Positions 30,296 to 38,485 of a stretch of DNA of 64,000 nt are shown in pieces. The position numbers and the translations under genes are program-made. Position 1 is the stretch's first letter. The number at the start of each line of letters is the position of its first letter. Below the pieces are notes generated by a model. It had not been told where the DNA came from. It saw only the letters and a program-made list of their open reading frames with translations, and searched no databases. The DNA is from a virus, in the IMG/VR virus record IMGVR_UViG_3300048687_000087, positions 1 to 64,000 of that record, one strand, 5' to 3'.

Positions 30296-30330
30296 GTGAT
30301 GGGGCCCGCAACCCACAGCAGCCCCATCAC
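30296..30330 (+). promoter_or_regulatory. 10-bp hairpin before the capsid gene
   Basis: GTGATGGGGC and GCCCCATCAC pair perfectly around 15 nt. It lies in the 133-bp gap between scaffold and capsid genes, without a T-run. It may process or stabilise the capsid mRNA, which must be translated at a high level. Confidence 0.55.
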
Positions 30331-30350
30331 ACGCCCACAGGAGGGCACCC

Positions 30351-31268
30351 GTGGCACGCAACACCTACGAGGCCTGGATCCCGGAGGAAGACAGCTCCGA
30401 GGTCATCACCCGCGTACAGCAGATGTCCGCCGTCGAGGCCCTCGCCTCCCCGGAGCCCATGAGCTCCAACACCAAGAGCATTCCGCGCTCCGCGGGCGTC
30501 GGCGTCAGCCTCGTCGACAAGGGCGGCGCCTACAGCGAAGACACGTCCGCCAACGACGACGTCGTCCTCACCGCGAAGAAGGTCGGCAAGGCGATCCGTA
30601 TCGCCGAGGAAGACATCGACGACTCGCTCGCCGACATCCTCGCCACCAAGATGAAGGACTGGGCGACCTCCTACTCCAAGTACATCGACAACGCGAGCCT
30701 CGCCGTCACCGCCGCGCTCGGCGTCAACGTGCCGTTCGCGTCGGTGTACTACACGCTCACGCAGACCGACGCGGCCACGGGCTACACCGCCAACGACAAC
30801 ATCACCACCGCCGCGAGCACCGGGGTCACCTACGACAACCTGTCCGCGGTCCTCGACGACGTCGAAGGCGGCGACTACTTCGACCTGTCCCGCACCGTCG
30901 TCATCGCACACCCGTCCTTCCGTGGCGTGCTGCGCACCATCAAGGACGACCAGAAGCAGCCCATTTTCGTACAGGGCCAGGGCGGCGACCGCGGCACTCC
31001 CGACACCCTGTTCGACCTGCCGGTGCGCTGGTCGCTCGGCTGCCGCCTCCACGCGACCGCCACCGACGCGCCTACCGGCAAGCCCATCCTTGTCGTCGCG
31101 AACCAGGACTTCCTGCGTCTCGGCCGCCGTTCGGGCCCGGAGTCCATCTTCATCGACGGCCGCGACGGACTGTCCGCGCTCACCGACGAGTCCATCCTCA
31201 AGATGCGCGCCCGCCGCGCCTTCAACCTGTCGCACCCGAAGGCCGCTGCCGTCCTGGTGGGGGCCTGA
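30351..31268 (+). CDS. Major capsid protein (HK97 fold), 305 aa
   Basis: GTG 30351 has AGGAGG upstream. The sequence shows an N-arm, then SLVDKGGAYSEDTSANDDVV and LTAKKVGKAIRIAEEDIDDS, typical of the E-loop and spine region of HK97-fold capsids. The P-domain end is ESILKMRARRAFNLSHPKAA. About 415 copies form a T=7 head in related phages. Confidence 0.85.
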   Translation: MARNTYEAWIPEEDSSEVITRVQQMSAVEALASPEPMSSNTKSIPRSAGVGVSLVDKGGAYSEDTSANDDVVLTAKKVGKAIRIAEEDIDDSLADILATKMKDWATSYSKYIDNASLAVTAALGVNVPFASVYYTLTQTDAATGYTANDNITTAASTGVTYDNLSAVLDDVEGGDYFDLSRTVVIAHPSFRGVLRTIKDDQKQPIFVQGQGGDRGTPDTLFDLPVRWSLGCRLHATATDAPTGKPILVVANQDFLRLGRRSGPESIFIDGRDGLSALTDESILKMRARRAFNLSHPKAAAVLVGA

Positions 31269-31270
31269 TC

Positions 31271-31615
31271 ATGGCTGCGGCGAAGAAGGCAGCAGAGAAG
31301 AAGCCAGAGGCTGAGGTTGCGAAGCGGTCCGCCGACGGCTCCGACGAGTGGAAGTGCGTCAAGGAGTTCGTCGTCCTCGGGGACGCCCTCACCGAGGACG
31401 GGCCGGGCCACGACGCGAACAAGGCGGTCGTGCTGCAGGAGGCAATCCAGCGCGGCCTGCACCCGCGCGGCGACGTCTCCTTCGACGGCACCGAACTCCT
31501 CAACGACGGCGTCTCCCGCGCACTGCGCTACAGCGTCGCCGTCGTGCCAGCCTCCTCGGATGCGGAGCCGGAAAAGACCACCACGCCCCGGGACCAGATC
31601 GAGGGCGGGGACTGA
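31271..31615 (+). CDS. Small head protein, 114 aa
   Basis: After a Lys/Ala-rich start (MAAAKKAAEKKPEAEV), the rest reads WKCVKEFVVLGDALTEDGPG and GVSRALRYSVAVVP. It sits between the capsid and head-tail connector genes, where decoration or head-completion proteins lie. No specific family is recognised. Confidence 0.6.
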   Translation: MAAAKKAAEKKPEAEVAKRSADGSDEWKCVKEFVVLGDALTEDGPGHDANKAVVLQEAIQRGLHPRGDVSFDGTELLNDGVSRALRYSVAVVPASSDAEPEKTTTPRDQIEGGD

Positions 31616-32058
31616 TGGTCGACGCCTGGGCCACCCCGCAGCAGGTCACCGACATCACCGGTGTGACGGTGACCGATGCCCAGCTGGGGCTGGCACAGGC
31701 GTCGATCGAAATGTTCTCCAACAGGACCTACCCCGACACCGAGCGGATCCGGGCCCGCGACCTGTACTGGCTGCGCATGGCCGTCGCCTACCAAGCCGCA
31801 TGGGAGCAGGGGCAGTTCGACCTGAACACACGCCTTGATGCCAACCAGGTGCAGCAGGACGGCGTCGTCGCCAACCTCGACAGCCGGGCCATGATGCTCG
31901 GCCCCCGGGCCAAGCAGGCGCTGCAGCGCTGCTCTTGGATGCGGTCCCGGACGATCCACGTGCGTTCCCCGTTCGAGGACGGGCAGCGCGCCTACGGCGA
32001 CCCGCTGGCCGACTCCAGCGACGAAACCCTGCCGTGGACACCGATGGGCGGCAGCTGA
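31615..32058 (+). CDS. Head-tail connector protein, 147 aa
   Basis: ATG 31615 overlaps the preceding stop by one base. The start WATPQQVTDITGVTVTDAQL, then LAQASIEMFSNRTYP, fits gp6/gp15-type adaptor proteins that bind under the portal. It is followed, in canonical order, by head-closure and tail-completion genes. Confidence 0.75.
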   Translation: MVDAWATPQQVTDITGVTVTDAQLGLAQASIEMFSNRTYPDTERIRARDLYWLRMAVAYQAAWEQGQFDLNTRLDANQVQQDGVVANLDSRAMMLGPRAKQALQRCSWMRSRTIHVRSPFEDGQRAYGDPLADSSDETLPWTPMGGS

Positions 32059-32393
32059 TGCACCTGGCGACCACCACGATCAGCATCCTCGGCGGCAGCA
32101 GCACCGACGAGTTCGGCGATGAAACCGACGGCATCACCGCTGTCGTAACCGGGCTCCCGGTCTCGCTCATCGAATCGACGCGCACCGCGATGGAGCCCGT
32201 CAGCGGAACACCCCGCATCATCCGCACCCACATCTGCCGCCTGCCACCCGGCACAGCAGTCGACGAAACCAACCGGATCAAAGACGAGACGACCGGCGAG
32301 ATCTACATCGTCGTCGCCACCACCCGCAACGCCAACCCGGTCATCGCGCAGCCCCTGCGCGCAGACCTGAAACGCACAGGACGAGCCGCCTAG
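32058..32393 (+). CDS. Head-closure protein, 111 aa
   Basis: A beta-rich protein (LATTTISILGGSSTDEFGDE, then GIYIVVATTRN-type strands near the end) in the place of SPP1 gp16-like stoppers. ATG 32058 overlaps the previous TGA. The assignment rests on order and size. Confidence 0.65.
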   Translation: MHLATTTISILGGSSTDEFGDETDGITAVVTGLPVSLIESTRTAMEPVSGTPRIIRTHICRLPPGTAVDETNRIKDETTGEIYIVVATTRNANPVIAQPLRADLKRTGRAA

Positions 32394-32493
32394 CTGGCTC
32401 CGACACAACCACCGCCCGCCCGGCACCTACGGCCCGTAAACGGCCAGCCGGGAAGGCACCCAGACCCGCCGGCCGTAAAGGAGGTGCAGGGCG

Positions 32494-32871
32494 ATGCTGA
32501 GCGCGAACTATGAGGTCACCGTCAACCACGGCTGGCCCGGATGGGTCCGCAACGCCGTCACCCGCTACCTCCACAAACTCGGGCGCGAAATCCAGAACGA
32601 CATGGAACGCATGGCCCCCGTCCGCACGGGCCGGCTCCGCGGCAGCCTCTACCACGAGGTCAACCGCGGACAGCTACGCGTCGGCGTCCGCAACGTCCCG
32701 TACTGGTCGACTGTCGAGTTCGGGTCCGGGCCACACGAGATCCGCCCCGTCGCCAAGAAGGCCCTGCACTGGCCCGGTGCCCGCCATCCCGTCAACCGCG
32801 TCCTGCACCCCGGCACCCCCGCGCAGCCGTTTATGCGGCCCGCCCTCTACAAGCGGCGGGGGAGGTTCTGA
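32494..32871 (+). CDS. HK97 gp10-like tail-completion protein, 125 aa
   Basis: The protein has the gp10 signature: a helix (VTRYLHKLGREIQNDMERMA), then PVRTGRLRGSLYHEV, YWSTVEFGSGPHEIRP and PGTPAQPFMRPAL. These proteins join the tail tube to the head. A strong AAGGAGGTG site precedes ATG 32494. The 100-bp gap before it holds only a weak hairpin. Confidence 0.85.
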   Translation: MLSANYEVTVNHGWPGWVRNAVTRYLHKLGREIQNDMERMAPVRTGRLRGSLYHEVNRGQLRVGVRNVPYWSTVEFGSGPHEIRPVAKKALHWPGARHPVNRVLHPGTPAQPFMRPALYKRRGRF

Positions 32872-33323
32872 TGACCGTCACCCCGCAGGCGAACACCGAA
32901 CTCGTCGCCGTGGCCTGGCTGTCCAGCGCCTCCGGTATCGAAGCGGGGCAGGTCGCCACGACCCTGCCCGCAGCCGGCGGCGCCTGGGCGGACAACGGGT
33001 TCCTGCACGTCGTCGGCGCGGTCGGCGGCAGTCCGCAGATGTACTACGCGCTTCGCGAGCCCGTCGTCCAGATCGACGCCTACGCCGTCAACGTGAGCTC
33101 CGGGAAGCCGCCGTGGGGCAAGGCCGCCAGCTTGATGGAGCTCGTGGTCGCCGCAACCTATGACGAGGCGGGCCTGCAGCGGGTGCTCACGCTGCGTCCC
33201 GGCTACCCGCAGGCCCGCGTTCTGACCGCCCACTTCGCCTCCGAACCGCGCCGCATGCCGTCCGATGACGCCTCATACGCCCGCTTCCAGGCCGACCTCG
33301 CCCTGCACTGGATCACCCTCTAG
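32871..33323 (+). CDS. Tail-terminator-like protein, 150 aa
   Basis: The sequence (VAVAWLSSASGIEAGQVATT, PVVQIDAYAVNVSSGKPPWG) has the alpha/beta pattern of tail terminators. It follows the gp10-like gene, as in most siphoviruses. ATG 32871 overlaps the previous stop. The call is mainly by synteny. Confidence 0.65.
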   Translation: MTVTPQANTELVAVAWLSSASGIEAGQVATTLPAAGGAWADNGFLHVVGAVGGSPQMYYALREPVVQIDAYAVNVSSGKPPWGKAASLMELVVAATYDEAGLQRVLTLRPGYPQARVLTAHFASEPRRMPSDDASYARFQADLALHWITL

Positions 33324-33330
33324 GAGCCCC

Positions 33331-33501
33331 ATGCCGACCGTCCGCACCACTATGCAGCCCGACGTCGAACTCGAGGTGTCCGACGCCGAGTACACCGACC
33401 TCGACCGCCAGGGACTCCTCGTCGAGGACCCCGGCGACTCCAAGCCCGTCCCCGCCGCCGCACCGGCCAAGACCCCGACCGTTGCGAAGAGCAAGGACTG
33501 A
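33331..33501 (+). CDS. Small tail-region protein, 56 aa
   Basis: ATG 33331 follows AGGAG. It reads MPTVRTTMQPDVELEVSDAE, then YTDLDRQGLL and an Ala/Pro/Lys tail. Small proteins with this EVSDAEY..L..QGLL pattern sit before the major tail gene in many actinophages. Role unknown. Confidence 0.65.
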   Translation: MPTVRTTMQPDVELEVSDAEYTDLDRQGLLVEDPGDSKPVPAAAPAKTPTVAKSKD

Positions 33502-33504
33502 CCC

Positions 33505-34065
33505 ATGGCTGTCGTCGCCACCAACCTGATCATGGGGCCCGCCGATCTGTACATCGGGAACTTCGGGTCCGTCGAACCCCTCGACACCGTCGTCAACACC
33601 ACGCCGGCCGCCTCCAGCTGGACAGACCTGGGCGGAACCCAGGACGGCGTGAAGATGACCGTCGACCAGACGTACACGCCGCTCGAGGTCGACCAGATCG
33701 TCGACGAGCCAGGCGCCCGCCTCACCAAGCGGCTCTTCACCATCGAGACCAACCTTGCCGAGGCGACCCTCGAGAACCTGCGTTACCTCCTCAACGACGG
33801 CACTGCGGCGAGCGGAGCTGGCTTTAAGAGCTACGAGCCGGTCTACGCCTCGAGCGCCACGCAGCCCACGTACCGGGCCGTGATCCTCGACGGCTACGCC
33901 CCCAACCAGCTGCGCCGCCGGTTCATCATCCGCAAGTGCCTGTCCAACGACAAGATCGAGACGACCTATAAGAAGGACGGGCAAACCCTGTTCACGGTCA
34001 AGTGGCAGGGCTTTTACGTGAGTCAGTCGATCGCCCCCTTCAAGATCACCGACGCGACCAGCTAG
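33505..34065 (+). CDS. Major tail (tube) protein, 186 aa
   Basis: The beta-rich sequence has the tube-protein style: a short N-terminus, GPADLYIGNFGSVEPLDTVV, WTDLGGTQDGVKMTVDQTYT, and a C-terminal VKWQGFYVSQSIAPFKITDA. It lies directly before the frameshifted chaperone and tape-measure genes, the invariant siphovirus order. Confidence 0.82.
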   Translation: MAVVATNLIMGPADLYIGNFGSVEPLDTVVNTTPAASSWTDLGGTQDGVKMTVDQTYTPLEVDQIVDEPGARLTKRLFTIETNLAEATLENLRYLLNDGTAASGAGFKSYEPVYASSATQPTYRAVILDGYAPNQLRRRFIIRKCLSNDKIETTYKKDGQTLFTVKWQGFYVSQSIAPFKITDATS

Positions 34066-34073
34066 GAGCCACC

Positions 34074-34484
34074 GTGACCACCCGAGCGCCCAAGACCCGC
34101 ACCGTTCCGGTGCCCACTCCCGCCGAGGACGACGGCATCCTCCGTATCACCACCACCCCCGCACCCCCGGTCCAAGAGATCGAGGAAGCACGCAGGGTGC
34201 TGTTCGCCATCGACGACGACGAGTTCACCGTCCCCAAGGTCATCGACGAACGCCTCGTCTACCTCGCCCTCGAATCCATGCGAAACGACGGCGCCCTGTT
34301 CTCCGGCCAGCGCCTCGTCGAACTCCTCCTCGGCAAGTCCCGCTACCGCCAACTGCTGGATTACTACGAGGCGCAGCGGATCACTCAAGCGAATTTCGAC
34401 GCCATCGTCAGCAGCGTCTCCAAGCTGTTCTTCGACCACATGAACACCGACGACACGGCGGGAAAAGATACGTCCGCCTCGTAG
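34074..34484 (+). CDS. Tail assembly chaperone, short form (gpG-like), 136 aa
   Basis: GTG 34074 follows AGGAG. A disordered Pro/Thr-rich start leads to a helical domain (LVYLALESMRNDGALFSGQR and LVELLLGKSRYRQLLDYYEA). The gene ends at TAG 34482, soon after the slippery heptamer at 34460. In lambda-like tails gpG and its frameshifted form gpGT keep the tape measure soluble while the tube grows. Confidence 0.85.
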   Translation: MTTRAPKTRTVPVPTPAEDDGILRITTTPAPPVQEIEEARRVLFAIDDDEFTVPKVIDERLVYLALESMRNDGALFSGQRLVELLLGKSRYRQLLDYYEAQRITQANFDAIVSSVSKLFFDHMNTDDTAGKDTSAS

Positions 34485-34768
34485 AACACCTCGCGGGCTA
34501 CCTGTGGATCCTCGACCACCGCGACGACCTCGACGCCGACTTCCTCGCCATCTACCGCATCGACCTCGAAACCACCGTCGTCGGAGCCAAACGCTTCCTC
34601 GCCCTCGCCGCACGCACCCCCGCCTACGACGGAGCCATGACCCTCGCCGTCAACAAAGAACAGCAGTCCGCAGCCGCACCTGCGACCAACCCTGACGCCC
34701 CGCAGGAAGTGTCCGTGGACGCCATGAACCTGATGATGCCCGGCCTGATCGAACGCACGGAGGTCTGA
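34074..34768 (+). CDS. Tail assembly chaperone, -1 frameshift product (gpGT-like), about 231 aa
   Basis: A -1 shift at GGGAAAA (34460-34466) continues in another frame from AGA at 34466: RYVRLVEHLAGYLWILDHRD, then DLDADFLAIYRIDLETTVVG, ending at TGA 34766. The downstream frame has no start codon of its own near its beginning but keeps strong codon bias, so it must be reached by frameshifting. The sequence after the shift is the usual gpT extension. It ends 2 nt before the tape-measure start. Confidence 0.88.
34460..34466 (+). promoter_or_regulatory. Programmed -1 ribosomal slippery site
   Basis: G GGA AAA in the zero frame is a canonical X XXY YYZ heptamer. It lies 15 nt before the zero-frame TAG (34482), within the overlap of the two chaperone frames. 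Confidence 0.88.
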
Positions 34769-34770
34769 CC

Positions 34771-37700
34771 ATGTCATTCCTCATCGCATCCGGGCACGTC
34801 GAAGTCGACGCCAGGACAGAGAAGGCCAAGGCCGCGATCACCGGCATCATCGGCGCGATGGGCGCCCTGGGGCCCGCCGCCACCGTCGCAGGCGCCGGAC
34901 TGGCATCAGCGGGAGTCGGCATCGCCGCATTCGGCGTGGCAGCCGGCAAGCAGGTCGCCGACCTGAAGAAGGCATCCGACGCCCAGAGCAAGTACCAGGA
35001 CGCCGTCGAGACAAGCGGCAAGACCAGCAAGGAAGCCGTCAAGGCCGAACTCGCCTACCAGCAGACCCTGGCGAAGATGCCGAAGGCCACCAAGGAAGCC
35101 ACCGCCGCATTCAGTGCGCTCAAGGACTCCTACAAGGGCTGGAGTGACTCGCTCGCCGGGGACACCATGCCAGTGTTCACCAAGTCTTTCCAGCTCTTCT
35201 CGGCTCTGCTTCCGAAGACGTCGGGCTTGGTACAGGGCACGTCGCGTGAGCTGAACCGCATGGTTACGCTGATCGCTGGCGGGGTGAACTCGCCGGGCTT
35301 CGATGCGTTCATGGGCAAGCTGACGTCGTTCAGCACGGCGACGCTACATACCCTCACCAGCGGAGTGATCAATCTGTCGCGGTCACTGTCGGGGTTCGCG
35401 GCCGGCGGCGGCTTCGACGGCTTCATGAGCAACGTCGAACGGGCCGGGCCCCTGATCGGCGAAACCCTCACCAACCTCGCCAAGGCGCTTCTCCATCTCG
35501 CGACGGCCGGCGGTGACATGGGTATCTCGCTGCTGACGGCCGCGAATGCGCTCGCGAAGCTCGTCAATGCCATTCCAACCGGGGTACTGAGCACGTTCTT
35601 GCAGCTGTATGCGGCGATGAAACTGCTGAGTGTCGGCATGCGTCTGGTCGGTGCCGTGGCGACTTCCACCGTGATGCAGAGGTTGGGGACGTTCTTCGCG
35701 GCGACGTGGGCGGGCGGCTTCCGTTCCGCGGTCAGCGGGGTTGTGCAGCGGATGTCGATGCTGCAGAAGGCGGCGGTAGGCCTGGGGGCGATCGCGGTCG
35801 TCGCCGTCGGCATCGACAAGCTGGCGGAGAAGGCGCGCGGTGCGCCCCCGGATGTCGACCGTCTGACGACGTCGCTCAAGAACCTGGCGACCACCGGGCA
35901 GTTCACAGGCGAGCTGAAGAAGTCGTTCGGCAACATCCAGGGCATGGTCAACGACCTCCGCAAGCTCCGTAAGGCGCAGCAGGAGATCGAAGACCAGCGG
36001 TCCAAGAGCAGCCAGAACGACCTGTTCAACTTCGAGAACCGCAGCAACCCGGTGGGCGACTGGTTCTGGGGCATGATCGATGACTTCAAGAAGGGCGGCG
36101 ATTCAGCCAAGGCGCTCGAGGACAAGTTCGGTTCACTCGACAAGGCCCTCGCCCAGCTCGCCACCTCCGGCTACGGCAAGCAGGCCGCGCAGGACTTCCA
36201 AGCCATCCGCACGGCGCTGCGCGCCGACGGCATGTCCGATGCCGCCATCAACAAGACGTTCTCCGGATACAAGGCCGCTGTCGCCGACCTCAAGGCCGAA
36301 CAGGCTCTCGCCGCCCAGGGAATGGGCTTGTTCGGGCAGCAGGCCGTCGCGACCAGCAACAAGCTCGCCGAACAGAAGGCCAGCGCGGACGGGCTCCGGC
36401 AGAGCATTCAGGCCCTCAACGATGTGAACCGGGCCGGACTGGGCGGCATGATCGGCTTCGAGCAGGCCATTGACGCCGCATCGAAGGCTGCCAAGGACAA
36501 CGCGGGCGCCCTGACGATGTCCCACGGCCAGCTCAACCTCAACAGCGCGAAAGCCCAGGCGGCAGCGACCGCGTTGAACGATCTCGCATCGAAGACCGAC
36601 GCCGCGGCGGCGTCCGCACGGGAGTCCGGGGCCTCCTGGGAGACCGTCAACGGCGTCTACAGCCGGGGCCGCGCCCAGCTCGTCGCGACCGCACAACAGA
36701 TGGGCCTCACCAAGACGCAGGCCGGTCAGCTCGCCGACCAGATTCTGAAGATCCCGGACAGCAAGAAGACCAAAGTCCAGATGCAGCGCGAGGACGCCAT
36801 CGCGGGCCTCAACGCCGTCATCTCCAAGATCAAGGCCACGCCGGGATCGAAGAGTGTCACCGTCAAGACGCTGTCCGCCAGCGCGATCAAGGCGCTGGAG
36901 TCGGTCGGCTTCAAGGTCACGCACCTGAAGGACGGCAGCGTCTCCGTCACCGCGAAGACCGGCACGGCGCAGTCCAACATCGGCAAGGTGCAGTCGGCGC
37001 GTGACCGGTTGTCGGGCAAGAACATCACCATCACCGCGACCTACCGCACCGTCTTCCAGACAGTCGGCCGTGCCCCGTCGCAGACGGCCAACCTGCTGCG
37101 CCAGCAGGCAAAGAACCTGGGCGGCGCCACAGGCGGTCGCTTCGGTGGCAGCTCGTTCCGCACCCACTACGACACGGGTGGGCGTGTGCTCGGCCCCGGT
37201 ACGGGCACGTCTGATGACGTGTTCGCGCCGTGGCTGTCGAACGGTGAGTGGGTCATCAAGGCCGCAGCTGTCGCGAAGTACGGAGACCGGTTCCTCGCCG
37301 CCGTCAACGACGGCAGCTACAAGCCGGGCCCGCACTTCAAGAAGGGCGGCAAGCTCTCCGAGAAGCAGAAGGCCGCCATCGCAGCCGAGAAGCAGCGACA
37401 GAAGGAAGGCAAGTCCGCCCTCACCTCCGACACGACGTTCACCACGGCGGGCCGGCTGGCCGGCTACAAGTACACGGAGACCGTGCACGACCTGGGCATG
37501 CCGGAGTCGGTGTCGTCGCTCGTCACATCGATCAACACGTACCTGTCGAACATCAAGAAGGCGTTCACCGGCAAGACCGAGGCCTACCTGGTGTCGAAGC
37601 TGCAGTCGTCCGGTAAGGCGCTGCTCGCGAACCAGAAGAGGCTCGAAGACGTCAACAAGCGTCTCGACGCCGCGAAGTCGAATCTCGACGACCTGAAGGG

Positions 37701-38481
37701 CAAGTTCGACTCGCTGAAGACGTCGATCTCCTCGTCGCTCGTGAGCTTCGGCAACATCACGAAGATCGGCAAGTACGGCACCAGCACCGACACGCTGATC
37801 AAGCAGCTGCAGTCCGACACCAGCCGGACCACTGAGTTCTCCAAGATGCTCGACCAGCTCAAGTCGAAGGGCCTCAACGCCACCGCGATCGGCGACATCG
37901 CCGCGGCCGGCGTCACGGGCGGCGGCATGGCCACCGCTCAATCGCTGCTCAGTGCAACGCCCGACCAGATCAAGAAGATCAATGAGTTGCAGGCGCAGCT
38001 GCAGAAGTCCGCCGACGCGGCGGGCGCGACGGCTGCGAACGCCATGTACGGGGCCGGGATCGCCGCCGCGCAGGGTCTCGTGAAGGGTCTCACCGCCCAA
38101 CAGACGGCTATCGAAAACGCGATGATGAAGATCGCGCAGTCGATGGAGAAAGCCATCAAGAAGGCGCTCGGGATCAAGTCCCCGTCCAAGGTGATGGAAC
38201 CGATCGGGGACTACGCATTCCAGGGCGTCGAGAAGGGCTGGGTAAAGCGCGCCGCAGCAGGCAACACGATGATCACAGGTGGTCCCGCGCTGCGTGCCAC
38301 ACCGAGCATGGTGTCGACCGGTACACCGTCTGCAACCGGCGGCTTCGTCGTCCAGAACCTGAACCTGACCATCAGCGGATCCTTCGACTTCGCCTCCCCG
38401 GCCGAGCGCCGTGCCGCGGCCAAGGCCCTGGTGAAGGACATCAACGACGAACTCCGCGTCTACCAGCGGCAGAGGAGCTGA
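34771..38481 (+). CDS. Tape measure protein, 1236 aa
   Basis: Its length would set a tail of roughly 180-190 nm if it follows the usual 0.15 nm per residue. Segments include hydrophobic helices near 30-60 (GLASAGVGIAAFGVAAGKQV) and 250-330, long Ala/Lys coiled coils, a GRFGGSSFRTHYDTGGRV region, and a C-terminal MYGAGIAAAQGLVKGLTAQQ plus KSPSKVM that is typical of actinophage tape measures. No lysozyme or peptidase motif is evident. It begins 2 nt after the frameshift product. Confidence 0.93.
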   Translation: MSFLIASGHVEVDARTEKAKAAITGIIGAMGALGPAATVAGAGLASAGVGIAAFGVAAGKQVADLKKASDAQSKYQDAVETSGKTSKEAVKAELAYQQTLAKMPKATKEATAAFSALKDSYKGWSDSLAGDTMPVFTKSFQLFSALLPKTSGLVQGTSRELNRMVTLIAGGVNSPGFDAFMGKLTSFSTATLHTLTSGVINLSRSLSGFAAGGGFDGFMSNVERAGPLIGETLTNLAKALLHLATAGGDMGISLLTAANALAKLVNAIPTGVLSTFLQLYAAMKLLSVGMRLVGAVATSTVMQRLGTFFAATWAGGFRSAVSGVVQRMSMLQKAAVGLGAIAVVAVGIDKLAEKARGAPPDVDRLTTSLKNLATTGQFTGELKKSFGNIQGMVNDLRKLRKAQQEIEDQRSKSSQNDLFNFENRSNPVGDWFWGMIDDFKKGGDSAKALEDKFGSLDKALAQLATSGYGKQAAQDFQAIRTALRADGMSDAAINKTFSGYKAAVADLKAEQALAAQGMGLFGQQAVATSNKLAEQKASADGLRQSIQALNDVNRAGLGGMIGFEQAIDAASKAAKDNAGALTMSHGQLNLNSAKAQAAATALNDLASKTDAAAASARESGASWETVNGVYSRGRAQLVATAQQMGLTKTQAGQLADQILKIPDSKKTKVQMQREDAIAGLNAVISKIKATPGSKSVTVKTLSASAIKALESVGFKVTHLKDGSVSVTAKTGTAQSNIGKVQSARDRLSGKNITITATYRTVFQTVGRAPSQTANLLRQQAKNLGGATGGRFGGSSFRTHYDTGGRVLGPGTGTSDDVFAPWLSNGEWVIKAAAVAKYGDRFLAAVNDGSYKPGPHFKKGGKLSEKQKAAIAAEKQRQKEGKSALTSDTTFTTAGRLAGYKYTETVHDLGMPESVSSLVTSINTYLSNIKKAFTGKTEAYLVSKLQSSGKALLANQKRLEDVNKRLDAAKSNLDDLKGKFDSLKTSISSSLVSFGNITKIGKYGTSTDTLIKQLQSDTSRTTEFSKMLDQLKSKGLNATAIGDIAAAGVTGGGMATAQSLLSATPDQIKKINELQAQLQKSADAAGATAANAMYGAGIAAAQGLVKGLTAQQTAIENAMMKIAQSMEKAIKKALGIKSPSKVMEPIGDYAFQGVEKGWVKRAAAGNTMITGGPALRATPSMVSTGTPSATGGFVVQNLNLTISGSFDFASPAERRAAAKALVKDINDELRVYQRQRS

Positions 38482-38485
38482 GCCG

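Noticed and set aside
36133-38100. Long open frame antisense to the tape measure gene
   Set aside because: It is a shadow of a long GC-rich gene, with no start signal and no recognisable domain.
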